Source: Nitratireductor sp. GISD-1A_MAKvit (GTDB lineage Bacteria; Pseudomonadota; Alphaproteobacteria; Rhizobiales; Rhizobiaceae). Taken from it: 64,000 bases of DNA. This document shows, in pieces, positions 10,535 through 19,540 of this stretch. Where the stretch lies: contig NZ_CP161920.1 of NCBI RefSeq assembly GCF_040819555.1, positions 3,285,001 through 3,349,000 on the forward strand, given 5' to 3'. The notes below the pieces were generated by a model. The model was given only the letters and a program-made list of their open reading frames with translations, was not told where the DNA came from and ran no database searches. How positions within the stretch are numbered: the first letter of the stretch is position 1; each line of letters opens with the position of its first letter. The translations under genes were made by a program, and so were the position numbers.

Positions 10535-11380
10535 ATGACCATGGATTCGAAAGACGAGAACGGCTGGACGCCCCTGCCGCATTCCGACGAGGACCTGCGC
10601 CGCTCAAGGCAGGTGCCCGACACGCCGCAGACACGCGCGGAGACCTATCGCCTCGCCTGGGACGACGAAGACTTCATGACCCGGCGCGAACTGCGCCCGG
10701 TGCGCCTGCAGCTCGAACTCCTGAAGCCGGAAATGGCGCTTGCCGAACGCGGCATTCGTTCCACCGTGATCCTGTTCGGCGGCGCACGCCTGCCCGAGCC
10801 CGGTGGCGAGGCCTGGGCAGCCAAGAATGAGACGCAGAAGAAGAATCTCGAAAAGAACAGCCGCTACTATCAGGAAGCACGCAATTTCGCGCGGCTCTGC
10901 TCGGAAGAATCGGCCAAGTCCTACTACCGCGAATATGTGGTGGTGACGGGTGGCGGACCGGGCGTGATGGAAGCGGGCAATCGTGGCGCTGCCGATTGCG
11001 GCGCGCCCTCCATAGGCCTCAACATCGTGTTGCCGCACGAGCAGGCGCCAAACCTTTATGTGACGCCGGAGCTCTGCTTCAATTTCCACTACTTTGCCAT
11101 CCGCAAGATGCATTTCATGATGCGGGCGAAGGCGGTGGCCGTGTTCCCCGGCGGTTTCGGCACCATGGACGAACTGTTTGAAACGCTGACGCTGATCCAG
11201 ACGGGCCGCATGGAGCGGGTGCCGGTGGTTCTCTTTGGCAAGGCGTTCTGGGAAGGTGCGATCGACCTTGGCTTTCTGGCCGAGCAGGGCACGATTTCTC
11301 CCGGCGACGACGAACTGATCACCTTTGTCGACACGGCAGAGGAAGCCTGGGCCAAGATCGCCGAATTCTACGAGCTCTGA
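10535..11380 (+). CDS. LOG family protein (Rossmann-fold, lysine decarboxylase-like)
   Basis: A 281-residue protein with the LOG-family motifs: VTGGGPGVMEAGNRGA (nucleotide binding), ALYNNHH-like region as FNFHYFAIRKMHFMM, and PGGFGTMDELFE, the PGGxGTxxE signature. LOG proteins hydrolyse the N-glycosidic bond of nucleoside monophosphates; several annotated as lysine decarboxylases are really phosphoribohydrolases. This is the longer bacterial type with an N-terminal extension of about 70 residues. The exact substrate is not visible. It is transcribed divergently from dapD. Confidence 0.88.
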   Translation: MTMDSKDENGWTPLPHSDEDLRRSRQVPDTPQTRAETYRLAWDDEDFMTRRELRPVRLQLELLKPEMALAERGIRSTVILFGGARLPEPGGEAWAAKNETQKKNLEKNSRYYQEARNFARLCSEESAKSYYREYVVVTGGGPGVMEAGNRGAADCGAPSIGLNIVLPHEQAPNLYVTPELCFNFHYFAIRKMHFMMRAKAVAVFPGGFGTMDELFETLTLIQTGRMERVPVVLFGKAFWEGAIDLGFLAEQGTISPGDDELITFVDTAEEAWAKIAEFYEL

Positions 11381-11441
11381 GCCCCGATGCCGCAGCCGGT
11401 GAGACTGGCGGCCGGCCCCGCATTCGGCTAGGCATTTGTGG

Positions 11442-11846
11442 ATGACGCCATGCCTGGGCAACACAAGCTGGTTTGAAAACCTGCGCCACGAAGCAAAGCT
11501 TTTCGCGGCGGTGGGATTTTTTTCCCTGCTGATGGGGCTGTTGCAGCCGCTGGCCCTGGCCGCGGCGGCTCCGGCCTCCCATGGTTTCGTTATCTGCACA
11601 ACGTATGGAATCGGCACGGCATCCGATGAGGGCGGGAAGCATTCCCGCATGGCACAATGTCCGCTGTGCCTGAGTGGCCACGCCTGCGGCTTCCAGTTTT
11701 CATCCGCCACGCCAAACCTTCCAGCGCTGGTTTTGCCCTCCTGGCTGGGGGACGGCACTGTTGTGCCCGGCTGGCACGTTGGCGTTCGCATCAATCCCGC
11801 CTGCAACACGGCACACGCCATTCGCGCGCCCCCTGCCCCTGCCTGA
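11442..11846 (+). CDS. DUF2946-like membrane protein, copper-associated
   Basis: A 134-residue protein with one N-terminal hydrophobic segment (FAAVGFFSLLMGLLQPLALA), a conserved MAQCPLCLSGHAC cysteine motif and an APPAPA tail, all features of DUF2946 proteins. These often accompany copper-handling genes. The next gene on the same strand is a PCu(A)C copper chaperone 57 bases away, which supports a metal role. A GTG two codons upstream (11436) is another possible start. Confidence 0.7.
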   Translation: MTPCLGNTSWFENLRHEAKLFAAVGFFSLLMGLLQPLALAAAAPASHGFVICTTYGIGTASDEGGKHSRMAQCPLCLSGHACGFQFSSATPNLPALVLPSWLGDGTVVPGWHVGVRINPACNTAHAIRAPPAPA

Positions 11847-11903
11847 TCTTTTCAAGTCCGGATCTTCCGGCAAATTCAAAGCTCAGACATGAAAGGCGCA
11901 ACC

Positions 11904-12455
11904 ATGCGTTCAAACATTTTTCTCGCGGCAACAGCCGCACTTCCACTGCTCGTAACGGGCGCTGCGGCCCACGGCACGGATGACCATAACCATTCTTCCA
12001 AGGAGGAGAGTGCCGAAACGGCCACCGATAAACACGCCCACCATGCGGTCGAAATCGGTGATCTGAAAATCGCTCATGCCCGGGTGCGGGCGATGCTGCC
12101 CGGCCAGCCTGCCGGCGGCGGATACATGGTGATCGAGAACACCGGTTCAGATGATGACACACTGGTGTCGCTGGCCTCACCGCGCGCCGGCAAGGTGGAA
12201 ATCCACACCATGGAAATGAACAATGATGTCATGGTCATGCGCCCGGTAAAGGGTGGGCTGGCGATCCCTGCGGGCGAAACAGTGACACTGGAACCCGGCG
12301 GCTTGCACGTGATGTTCATGCAGGTGGAAAAGGGTTTTCGGGAAGGTGAGACAATACCCCTGACGCTTGAATTCGAAAACGCCGGCAAGGTGGATCTGGA
12401 GCTGTTGGCGGGTCCCGCGCGTGGCGGCGCCTCGGATTCAGGCCACGACCATTGA
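11904..12455 (+). CDS. Periplasmic copper chaperone PCu(A)C
   Basis: A 183-residue protein with a signal peptide (MRSNIFLAATAALPLLVTGA AAHG), a histidine-rich linker (DDHNHSS, KHAHHA) and the PCu(A)C domain. The copper ligands are in VEIHTMEMNNDVMVMRP and, after the usual gap, GGLHVMFM, matching the H-M-x10-M-x21-H-x-M pattern. The C-terminus ends in HDH. Such proteins deliver Cu(I) to cytochrome oxidase or other sites. I chose the start at 11904 because AAAGG lies 8 bases upstream; the ATG at 11889 has no ribosome binding site. Confidence 0.93.
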   Translation: MRSNIFLAATAALPLLVTGAAAHGTDDHNHSSKEESAETATDKHAHHAVEIGDLKIAHARVRAMLPGQPAGGGYMVIENTGSDDDTLVSLASPRAGKVEIHTMEMNNDVMVMRPVKGGLAIPAGETVTLEPGGLHVMFMQVEKGFREGETIPLTLEFENAGKVDLELLAGPARGGASDSGHDH

Positions 12456-12536
12456 TCAGCTCAACCCCATAGCGACGAAGATGGATCGGCGGGCGTCGCA
12501 ACCACACGCACGCCGGCCTTCCCGCCGGGAGGCAGT

Positions 12537-13254
12537 TCAATCGCCGGTGATCGCCCTCAGGAATCCAGTCAGATCGTCTGTGACGAAATCGACATCGTCC
12601 TCTTCGTTCGCATCCTGCTCCCAGATCTCGGTGAAGGTCGGCTCGAAATTGTTGGGCACGACCAGAACCGTGGTCATTCCGAGTTTCTTGGGGGCCGCGA
12701 GATTGCGCGCCAGATCCTCGAACATGACGGCGTTTTCGCCCGCAACCTTGTGTAGCGCGACAAACTTGTCATAGGTGGCTGCTGCCGGCTTCGGGAGAAG
12801 ATCGGCAGCGACGATGTCGAAGATATCGTCGAAATGGTCCAGTACACCGAGCTGGCGGGGCCGTTCGCTCGGCATGACCCCGATCACCATTGGTGAAGAT
12901 GAATTTGCGACCCGGCAACGCCTTGATCGCCTCGCCGAGTGCCGGATCCGGATCGAGCCAGGAATAGTCGATGTCGTGAACTTTCTCGAGGAAGTCGTCC
13001 GGATCGATGTCGTAGCGCTTCATCAGCCCGTTCAGCGTGGTTCCGTATTTCAGATAGAGCTGTTTCTGGAGCGTTCTCGCTTCCTCATACTCCATCTGCA
13101 GAAGGTCTTTCATATACGCCGTCATCTTCACATCAATCTGCGAAAACAGATTGCTGTGGTGCGGATAAAGCGTGTTGTCGAGATCGAACACCCAGTCGGT
13201 GATATGAGAAAAGCGATCTGCGGAGACACGATCGGCGGGGAACTGGTTTGTCAT
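12537..13254 (-). CDS. HAD-family pyrimidine 5'-nucleotidase, interrupted by a one-base frameshift
   Basis: The N-terminal part carries the HAD motif I DWVFDLDNTLYPHHSNLF and motif II KFIFTNGDRGHAERTA. The frame then breaks, and the rest (RQLGVLDHFDDIFDIVAADL, PKPAAATYDKF, VMFEDLARNL) is in the next frame. Removing one G from the run at 12857-12860 gives a continuous 238-residue protein of normal length. Members of this branch dephosphorylate pyrimidine nucleotides or similar phosphates. The break falls between two conserved segments with nothing lost, which fits a sequencing error. Confidence 0.85.
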
Positions 13255-13409
13255 CGTAGCCTTATGACATCAACGCACACCGTGGGACAATCTCCTCAGA
13301 CCGTTTATGCAATGCATTTACGCCGAGCTACACGGTGGCCCAGTTTGGTATACCGATTCTTCGCTCGTGCGCCTTGCCCAGATCCGGTTCGGCCGGCAAA
13401 AGACAGGGG

Positions 13410-14312
13410 ATGGAACTCTGGATCCCGATCACCATAGCAGCAGCCTTTCTGCAGAATCTGCGTTCCGTGGGCCAAAAGCATCTGAAGGGCGTCATGGGCA
13501 CGACCGGGGCGACGTTCGTGCGCTTCGGCTTCGGCATGCCGTTCGTGCTCATACTGTGGCTCGCACTTCACTTTACTGCCGGCTATGAATTCCCCAAACT
13601 TCACGGGACGTTTCTTGCCTGGACGCTGCTCGGGGGGCTTGGGCAGATTTCCGCGCAGTTCCTCCTTATCTATCTCTTTTCCTTCCGCAATTTTGCGGTC
13701 GGCACCGCCTATTCGCGCACCGAGCCGGCACAGGCGGCGATCTTCGGGCTCGTGCTTTTGGGAGAAGTCGCCGGCTTCGGTGCCCTGATCGCCATCGCTG
13801 TCACGGTGATCGGCGTGATGCTGATCTCGGTCGCACGTGTGCCGATGAGCTGGAGCAATCTCTTCGGTTCGCTCATCAGCCGCACGGCACTGATCGGCCT
13901 TGCCTCCGGCACTTTGTTTGGGATCACGGCCGTGGCCTATCGCGCGGCCTCACTCTCTCTGGGCGGCCCGAACTATCTGATGCAGGCGACCACAACGCTG
14001 GCCGTGACCATCACCTTTCAGACCGCGATCATGCTCATCTGGATGCTCTGGCGCGACCGCGCGGAGGTCGGCAGGATTGCGAAGGCATGGAAGCCTTCGC
14101 TGTTTGTCGGTTTTGTTGGCGCCGCCGCTTCGCTCGGCTGGTTCAGCGCCATGACGCTGCAACAGGCTGCGGTGGTGAAGGCGCTGGCACAGATCGAGAT
14201 GATCTTTACCTTCGCCTCCTCGGTTTTCTTTTTCCGAGAGCACATCAACCGCACCGAAGTGGCCGGTTGCCTTCTGATCGTCGCGGGGATTGTTTTGCTG
14301 GTGCTTTTGTAA
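13410..14312 (+). CDS. DMT-superfamily (EamA) transporter
   Basis: A 300-residue integral membrane protein with about ten helices in two repeated halves, the layout of EamA drug/metabolite transporters. The start MELWIPITIAAAFLQNLRSV gives a proper first helix; an upstream in-frame ATG at 13335 would add a hydrophilic 25-residue leader. The substrate is unknown. It is transcribed divergently from the HAD nucleotidase. A small inverted repeat (ACCGG/CCGGT) lies just after the stop. Confidence 0.85.
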   Translation: MELWIPITIAAAFLQNLRSVGQKHLKGVMGTTGATFVRFGFGMPFVLILWLALHFTAGYEFPKLHGTFLAWTLLGGLGQISAQFLLIYLFSFRNFAVGTAYSRTEPAQAAIFGLVLLGEVAGFGALIAIAVTVIGVMLISVARVPMSWSNLFGSLISRTALIGLASGTLFGITAVAYRAASLSLGGPNYLMQATTTLAVTITFQTAIMLIWMLWRDRAEVGRIAKAWKPSLFVGFVGAAASLGWFSAMTLQQAAVVKALAQIEMIFTFASSVFFFREHINRTEVAGCLLIVAGIVLLVLL

Positions 14313-14342
14313 ACCGGCTCGTCGAAGACCGGTCTCCTCGCG

Positions 14343-14642
14343 TCAGTTTGCAAAGCCGTGAACGGCAAGCAACAGGAATGACAAGGATAGCAGAAGCAGA
14401 CCAACCCGCTGACAGCGGCGTTCGAAAACCATCTCCTTGAGCGCCCTGTCAAGCAGTTGCTTCATCTGCTTTTGAAATGCATTGGGCTTTGTGCTTGATG
14501 CCTGGAGTCTTTGCAGCTGCAACATCGTTGTCCGTGAATCGGTCGTTACGACGGACGGAAGAACCAGAACGGCGGAACCGATGAGCCCCAGAATGCCTGA
14601 CAGAACCGGAGCGAACTGCCCCGCCACGAGATACCAGATCAT
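14343..14642 (-). CDS. Small membrane protein of unknown function
   Basis: A 99-residue protein with a hydrophobic N-terminal helix (VLSGILGLIGSAVLVLP), a basic amphipathic middle of about 45 residues, and a second helix at the C-terminus (VGLLLLSLSFLLLAVHGFA). A strong ribosome binding site, GGGGAGG, precedes the ATG. I do not recognise a family. It is convergent with the DMT transporter. Confidence 0.6.
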   Translation of the reverse strand: MIWYLVAGQFAPVLSGILGLIGSAVLVLPSVVTTDSRTTMLQLQRLQASSTKPNAFQKQMKQLLDRALKEMVFERRCQRVGLLLLSLSFLLLAVHGFAN

Positions 14643-14769
14643 GCCCCTCCCCGTATCTAACGGCCATCAGGCAAACGCAAACCGCGGCCTTCTCTGCGAG
14701 TTCTGTCCGGAGAAGTCTTGCGGCGGATGATCGCTTTTTACGCGCAAGACCTTCACGCTGGATACGGGC

Positions 14770-15177
14770 CTAACCACTCTTCAGCGTGCTTTCCGGCTCC
14801 AACAGAAAATCTTCGTCGGTAAAAAAATCCGCATCATCGAAAGCCTCGGCCAATGCGCTGGCTGCCTGCTCCAGCTCGGTTCCGAGTTGAGGCCAACGGT
14901 CACGCCCGGCATGAAACTCCAGTCGGCCACCACAAGCGGCCGCAAATGCGCAGGCGAAATCGATCGAAGGTGCGTGATCCAAAAGACCGCTCTCCACCTG
15001 GGAAATCCGGGCCTGGGAAACCCCAAGTATCTTTCCTAGCTGCTTCTGGGTCAGGCGGGCCTCCTGGCGCAGACCAGCCAACGTGTCTGCCATTCGTCGG
15101 GCGCCCTCGACGCGTGCGAACGCAAGTTTCAGATGCGGCTTTTTGCTTGCCGCTCTGGCGAAGGAATCAAAACTCAT
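14770..15177 (-). CDS. XRE-family helix-turn-helix protein, probable antitoxin
   Basis: A 135-residue protein with a Cro/CI-type helix-turn-helix at residues about 37-80: LRQEARLTQKQLGKILGVSQ then ARISQVESG. The C-terminal third is acidic. Its start overlaps the end of the upstream gene by 11 bases, an arrangement typical of toxin-first (HigBA-like) toxin-antitoxin pairs. It probably binds its own promoter and neutralises the upstream protein. The toxin-antitoxin role is inferred from gene order, overlap and size. Confidence 0.65.
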   Translation of the reverse strand: MSFDSFARAASKKPHLKLAFARVEGARRMADTLAGLRQEARLTQKQLGKILGVSQARISQVESGLLDHAPSIDFACAFAAACGGRLEFHAGRDRWPQLGTELEQAASALAEAFDDADFFTDEDFLLEPESTLKSG

Positions 15178-15559
15178 GGTTCCACCTTTCCAACCTCCCG
15201 ACGCGCACCCGCTCACGAGCGGTGTTGAGCATCGTCTGGAGAGTATCCGGGTTTGCGCGGCGGCTGATGACCTCAGACACGATGAGATAGACTTCCCGCG
15301 TATCGCCTCTGCCGTCTCCTGAAAATCCAGCGATCATATGGAATTGCCTGTCCTTGAAGAGCCAGAAACCGGTTTCCAGTTTGCGCCAATTGTTGCGCCT
15401 AAGCTGGTTGTAAAACCCGTAGTCCGAGATGAGCTTCAATTCGTGTAAACCGCTGATAACGCCGTCCAGTTCACCGGCAGTCGCGGTTTTCTCATCCATC
15501 AGGCGGCAAAACTCCTGTTCAGAATCGAAGCCATCGCCTCGATACACCCAGATCGCCAC
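15167..15559 (-). CDS. Putative toxin of a toxin-first TA pair
   Basis: A 130-residue protein starting at a GTG (MAIWVYRGDGFDSEQEFC) with AGGGGG upstream; a TTG five codons earlier is also possible. It contains ELDGVISGLHELKLIS and a strand-rich segment around GFWLFKDRQFHMIAGF, which loosely recalls RelE/HigB-fold toxins. I cannot identify catalytic residues with certainty. The overlap with a downstream XRE protein is the main evidence for a toxin role. Confidence 0.5.
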   Translation of the reverse strand: MAIWVYRGDGFDSEQEFCRLMDEKTATAGELDGVISGLHELKLISDYGFYNQLRRNNWRKLETGFWLFKDRQFHMIAGFSGDGRGDTREVYLIVSEVISRRANPDTLQTMLNTARERVRVGRLERWNHEF

Positions 15560-15664
15560 TATCGGCCCCCTCAATATAAGGCATAGCTTTTATTTTTTCC
15601 AGTCCAAGGCGGATATGATAGTGGCGACGCGCCGAATTGAGCAACCCTGGATTGAGTAAAACTG

Positions 15665-16558
15665 TCAGGGAACGATCAGGGTTCCCGCGCCGTGCTCGGT
15701 GAACAGTTCCAGAAGAACCGAGTGCGCGGTCTTGCCGTTGAGGATGACGACGCCTTCCACACCACGTTCGATCGCCTCGATGCAGGTCTCCACCTTGGGG
15801 ATCATGCCGCCGGAAATCGTGCCATCCTTGATGAGGGCGCGGGCTTCGGCGACCGTCAGCTCATCGATCAGCTTCTTGTTCCGGTCGAGCACACCCGGCA
15901 CATCGGTGAGGAAAAGAAGGCGTGTGGCGCGCACGGCTCCGGCAATCGCTCCGGCAAAGGTGTCGGCATTGATGTTGTAGGTGTGGCCGTCGCGGCCGGG
16001 CGCCACCGGCGCAATGACGGGGATCATCTCCGAGTGGGCCAGCAGATCGAGCAGTGTGCGGTCGACCTCAACCGGCTCGCCGACGAAGCCGAGATCGAGC
16101 ACGCGTTCGATGCTGGAATCGGGATCGACCACGGTCTTGTGTGCCTTTTGGGCGAAGACCATGTTGCCATCCTTGCCACAAAGGCCAATCGCCCACTCGC
16201 CTTCGGCATTGATGAGCGCCACGATTTCCTTGTTGATGGAGCCGGCCAGCACCATCTCGACAATCTCGACGGTCTTTTCGTCGGTGACACGCAGGCCGCC
16301 CTCGAATTTCGATTCGATGCCCATCTTCTTGAGCATGGCAGCGATCTGCGGACCGCCGCCATGAACAACGATGGGGCTCACGCCGGACTGTTTGAGGAGC
16401 GCTATATCGCGGGCGAATGCCTGGCCGAGCGCCGCGTCGCCCATGGCGTGGCCGCCATATTTCACGACGATGGTCTTGTTTTCATAACGCTGCATGTAAG
16501 GCAGTGCCGCCGAAAGAAAGCGGGCCTGGGCTTCAGCAGTTTCCGTCATGTCGCTCAT
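15665..16558 (-). CDS. argB: Acetylglutamate kinase
   Basis: ArgB phosphorylates N-acetylglutamate in arginine synthesis. Motifs: [11 protein letters not shown] (phosphate-binding lysine), [20 protein letters not shown] (substrate binding), and [20 protein letters not shown] near the C-terminus. The start [10 protein letters not shown] has GGGGA about 8 bases upstream; an in-frame start 7 codons further out lacks one. The length of 297 residues is normal for alphaproteobacteria. Confidence 0.96.
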   Translation of the reverse strand: MSDMTETAEAQARFLSAALPYMQRYENKTIVVKYGGHAMGDAALGQAFARDIALLKQSGVSPIVVHGGGPQIAAMLKKMGIESKFEGGLRVTDEKTVEIVEMVLAGSINKEIVALINAEGEWAIGLCGKDGNMVFAQKAHKTVVDPDSSIERVLDLGFVGEPVEVDRTLLDLLAHSEMIPVIAPVAPGRDGHTYNINADTFAGAIAGAVRATRLLFLTDVPGVLDRNKKLIDELTVAEARALIKDGTISGGMIPKVETCIEAIERGVEGVVILNGKTAHSVLLELFTEHGAGTLIVP

Positions 16559-16872
16559 CGTGTTGTTCCCCAAAGTCAAAACGGCCGTTTCTTAAAGCAT
16601 TTTTCGCGGCAAGTGAAACGATCTTGCGAGGCCGCCGGCAAAAAGCTGCGGTTGCGGATGGTGGTGGCAGTTATGCACGAGCCGGTTGGGTGCTTCATCG
16701 GCCTCACTGGCCATCCTGAAGGTGCCCCCGGTTCTTGCAGTATCTGAAAACGCATTTCGAAAAAAATTGCGCGTTTCTGATCCGATTGGAGCCCGCGCCC
16801 GTAACTCCTCATGTTCTCTCAGACGCACCTGCCATCAAGGCGGTCCTGACAAACGAACCCGAGGAGTTAAAC
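16559..16872. other. Intergenic region, divergent promoters
   Basis: This 314-base gap lies between the divergent argB and fasciclin genes. Several short open frames exist but none has coding character. I see no RNA gene or clear repeat. It must contain both promoters; I could not place -35/-10 boxes with confidence. Confidence 0.4.
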
Positions 16873-17427
16873 ATGCGTAAGTTCACAGCCCCCCTGATCG
16901 CCGGCTCATTTGCTCTTGCCGTCACCGGAGCGGCCCTTGCCGAAAATCCGATGGTTGGCAGCGCGGCCATGTATGCCGACAAGAACATCGTCGAAAACGC
17001 GCTCAACTCGAAGGACCACACCACGCTGGTCGCTGCTGTGAAAGCGGCAGGGCTTGTTGAAACGCTTTCCGGCGAAGGTCCCTTCACCGTGTTCGCGCCC
17101 ACAAATGCGGCCTTTGAGAAGCTGCCTGAAGGCACCGTCGACACGCTTTTGAAGCCCGAGAACAAGGAAACCCTTACCACGGTACTGACCTGCCATGTTG
17201 TGGCGGCAGACGCGATGTCCGATGCCATTGGCAAGATGATTGCCGATGATGGCGGAACTCATGCGCTGGAGACCGTGGGCGGTTGCACGCTGGATGCGAA
17301 AATGGACGGCGACAACATCACGCTGACAGACGAGAACGGCAATGTGGCAACAGTGACCATTGCCGATGTGGACCAGTCGAACGGCGTGATCCACGCTATC
17401 GACACCGTGCTTCTGCCCAAGAGCTAA
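16873..17427 (+). CDS. Secreted fasciclin (FAS1) domain protein
   Basis: A 184-residue protein with a cleavable signal peptide (MRKFTAPLIAGSFALAVTGA, cut near ALA) followed by one FAS1 domain. The FAS1 signatures are GPFTVFAPTNAAFEKLPEGT and, at the end, NGVIHAIDTVLLPKS. FAS1 domains mediate adhesion; the bacterial protein is periplasmic or secreted. A strong GAGGAG ribosome site precedes the chosen ATG. Cysteines in LTCHVV and GGCTLD could form a disulfide. Confidence 0.92.
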   Translation: MRKFTAPLIAGSFALAVTGAALAENPMVGSAAMYADKNIVENALNSKDHTTLVAAVKAAGLVETLSGEGPFTVFAPTNAAFEKLPEGTVDTLLKPENKETLTTVLTCHVVAADAMSDAIGKMIADDGGTHALETVGGCTLDAKMDGDNITLTDENGNVATVTIADVDQSNGVIHAIDTVLLPKS

Positions 17428-17429
17428 CA

Positions 17430-17479
17430 GGTTCCGGTGGGGCTCCCGGAACCGCGGGGGGCGGCGCATCGCCGCCCCC
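17430..17479 (+). terminator. Tandem hairpins after the fasciclin gene
   Basis: Two GC-rich hairpins follow the stop directly: GGTTCCGG/CCGGAACC (17430-17453) and GGGGGCGGCG-CAT-CGCCGCCCCC (17457-17479). No U-tract follows, so this is a weak call for a factor-independent terminator; mRNA stabilisation is an alternative. Confidence 0.45.
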
Positions 17480-17575
17480 TGCACCTCACAGTGACTTGAC
17501 TTTGTAGTGAAGGATCTTCCGACATATGGTTCGCCGGATAAAGCAGGCGCACCGACAGCGCAGAGGAGCTATTCA

Positions 17576-18085
17576 ATGATACGCCGCAATTTCCTGTTTG
17601 GCTCGGCCGGCGCCCTTGCGGCATTGACCGGAAGTGCTTTCATTCTCGGCAACCGTCGCGCAGGCAGCGCGATGGCTGACAGCTTCGAGATTACAAAAAC
17701 CGATGAGGAATGGCGCTCCATCCTGACCGAAGAGCAATTCGCGGTATTGCGAGAGGAAGCGACTGAACGCGCATTCACCAGCCCGCTCAACAATGAGAAG
17801 CGCGAGGGCCTTTTCCACTGTGCCGGCTGCGATCTGCCTCTTTATTCATCCGAGGTGAAATATGATTCGGGAACCGGTTGGCCGAGCTTTTGGGAGGCCC
17901 TTCCGAATGCCATCGGTACCAAGCCCGACAATTCACTGTTCATGACGCGCACCGAGTGCCATTGCCGGCGCTGCGGCGGTCATCTGGGTCATATCTTCGA
18001 CGACGGCCCGCCGCCGACCGGAAAGCGCCACTGCATCAATGGCGTTGCCATGACCTTCAGGCCCGGACCAACCATGCCGAGCTGA
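17576..18085 (+). CDS. msrB: Peptide-methionine (R)-S-oxide reductase with Tat signal
   Basis: A 169-residue MsrB that reduces the R form of methionine sulfoxide. The zinc-binding CxxC pairs are CAGC and CRRC, and the catalytic cysteine is in KRHCINGVAMTF. YDSGTGWPSFWEA is the substrate-site segment. The N-terminus MIRRNFLFGSAGALAALTG has a twin arginine and a hydrophobic stretch, so the enzyme is probably exported folded to the periplasm. GAGGAG precedes the chosen ATG; an upstream start at 17507 lacks this. Confidence 0.93.
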   Translation: MIRRNFLFGSAGALAALTGSAFILGNRRAGSAMADSFEITKTDEEWRSILTEEQFAVLREEATERAFTSPLNNEKREGLFHCAGCDLPLYSSEVKYDSGTGWPSFWEALPNAIGTKPDNSLFMTRTECHCRRCGGHLGHIFDDGPPPTGKRHCINGVAMTFRPGPTMPS

Positions 18086-18096
18086 AACGCCGGAAC

Positions 18097-18774
18097 TCAC
18101 CCCCCTGTGACGGCGCGAGCGATTGCATCGCGCAGATCGTCCATGCCATGCCCTTTCTCCGATGAGGTTGCGACAATCTGAGGAAAGGCGGCGGCACGCT
18201 TCTTAAGCTGAGCCTCGGTGGTGGCGAGCAGCTTTGCCACTGCCGGCGGCTTGATCTTGTCGATCTTGGTGAGGACCACCTGATAAGAAACCGCAGCCTT
18301 GTCGAGCAGGTCCATTACCTCCTCGTCGTTTGTCTTGATGCCGTGGCGCGAATCGATCAGCAGGAAGACACGCTTCAGCGTGACGCGTCCACGAAGATAA
18401 TCGAACACCATTTCGGTCCACGCGTCGACCTGCGCCTTGGGGGCCTTGGCAAAACCGTAGCCGGGCATGTCGATGATGGCCATGGGCGGCAGATCACCAT
18501 CGGCGCCGGAGTAGCCGTCGGGAACGAAGAAGTTCAGCTCCTGCGTGCGGCCCGGAGTGTTGGACGTGCGGGCCAGTCCACGCTGCGCAATCAGCGCGTT
18601 GATCAATGAGGATTTCCCCACATTCGACCGCCCTGCAAACGCCACCTCGGGCGGCCCCTCGGGCGGCAGGAATTTCATGGCAGGAGCGCCCCGCAGGAAC
18701 ACCCACGGTCGCAGGAAAATTCCGCGATCTATCTGCGCTCTTCCGGCGGCTGCGCCATCCCGTGTTGCGTTCAC
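18097..18774 (-). CDS. engB: Ribosome biogenesis GTP-binding protein EngB/YihA
   Basis: A 225-residue GTPase needed for large-subunit assembly. G-motifs are present in order: [14 protein letters not shown] (P-loop), [11 protein letters not shown] (G3), TKIDKIK (G4) and ATSSEKG (G5). Length is normal for the family with a short N-terminal extension. It belongs to the rpmH-rnpA-yidC-engB-argB neighbourhood, which here is interrupted by several other genes. Confidence 0.95.
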   Translation of the reverse strand: MNATRDGAAAGRAQIDRGIFLRPWVFLRGAPAMKFLPPEGPPEVAFAGRSNVGKSSLINALIAQRGLARTSNTPGRTQELNFFVPDGYSGADGDLPPMAIIDMPGYGFAKAPKAQVDAWTEMVFDYLRGRVTLKRVFLLIDSRHGIKTNDEEVMDLLDKAAVSYQVVLTKIDKIKPPAVAKLLATTEAQLKKRAAAFPQIVATSSEKGHGMDDLRDAIARAVTGG

Positions 18775-18866
18775 GCCATCATCTCCATTGGTGTACAGAT
18801 GACGGCATCAAGACTGATACGGCATTTGTCAACCGGAGACTTGCCGAAAGAGCGTCTAGAGAAGGC

Positions 18867-19175
18867 TCAGGCGGTGCCCAGCATCGACATTTTGCCGAGA
18901 TCCGGGCGGCGTGGGCCGCGATGTGTGTCTCGCAGTGCCTGTCCTAGATAATCCAGATCCGATGCTTCCTGGGGACGCCAGCCGCAGGGGCAGAACTCCG
19001 GTTCCTGATGCGCTGCGGCCGTCTCCCGATAAATGAATCCGATGGCGCGCACCGCTTCGCGCATCACGATCATGGGAGGGAGGCCAGTGCGACGCATCAC
19101 CTCGCTCATTTCTTTCATGATCTGAAGTTTCAGATACGCTTCCGCCTCTTCCCGGCGACGTTCGAACCCGTCCAT
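18867..19175 (-). CDS. Conserved protein of unknown function
   Basis: A 102-residue protein beginning MDGFERRREEAEAYLKLQIM. It is mostly helical and charged, with a CPCGW motif in the second half. Its first 46 bases overlap the end of the upstream gene in another frame, so the two are probably translated together. I do not recognise a family. Confidence 0.5.
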   Translation of the reverse strand: MDGFERRREEAEAYLKLQIMKEMSEVMRRTGLPPMIVMREAVRAIGFIYRETAAAHQEPEFCPCGWRPQEASDLDYLGQALRDTHRGPRRPDLGKMSMLGTA

Positions 19176-19540
19176 TGGTAACGGCCTATCCTTCCTTCTG
19201 GGTGCAGGGGCCTGCGTGCAAAGGCATCTGCGATCTGCATGCCAGCCGCCAGCGTGTGCAGATCGCCACAAGCCTGGTCGAACTCACGCATTGTTTCGAA
19301 AAGTACTTCGCGATCCCGACAGTGCGCATCGAACAGGGCCACGAATATCGTGTTGGTGCTGTCATGCGGATCGGGCGCGTCATTGGCACGGGCAAGACTT
19401 TCAGCGGCGGCGCGCTTTGCCGCCTGGACCTTGGAACGCAAACGCTCGACACGCAAAAGCTTGCCACGGTACCACGACAGCTCTGACGCATCACGGGCAT
19501 GGTGGGACGCGAAGTCTTCAATAGGGCTCAAATGCATCAT
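19130..19540 (-). CDS. Helical protein of unknown function
   Basis: A 136-residue, mainly alpha-helical protein starting MMHLSPIEDFASHHARD, with GGAGGT seven bases upstream of the ATG. A long amphipathic helix (YRGKLLRVERLRSKVQAAKR) suggests a coiled coil. The last 46 bases overlap the next gene. There are two cysteines (AHCRDRE, DQACGD). I do not recognise a family. Confidence 0.55.
   Translation of the reverse strand: MMHLSPIEDFASHHARDASELSWYRGKLLRVERLRSKVQAAKRAAAESLARANDAPDPHDSTNTIFVALFDAHCRDREVLFETMREFDQACGDLHTLAAGMQIADAFARRPLHPEGRIGRYQWTGSNVAGKRRKRI

Noticed and set aside
16576..16828. Open frames on the minus strand upstream of argB
   Set aside because: Arg/Ser-rich, without ribosome sites or conserved patterns; most likely non-coding promoter region.
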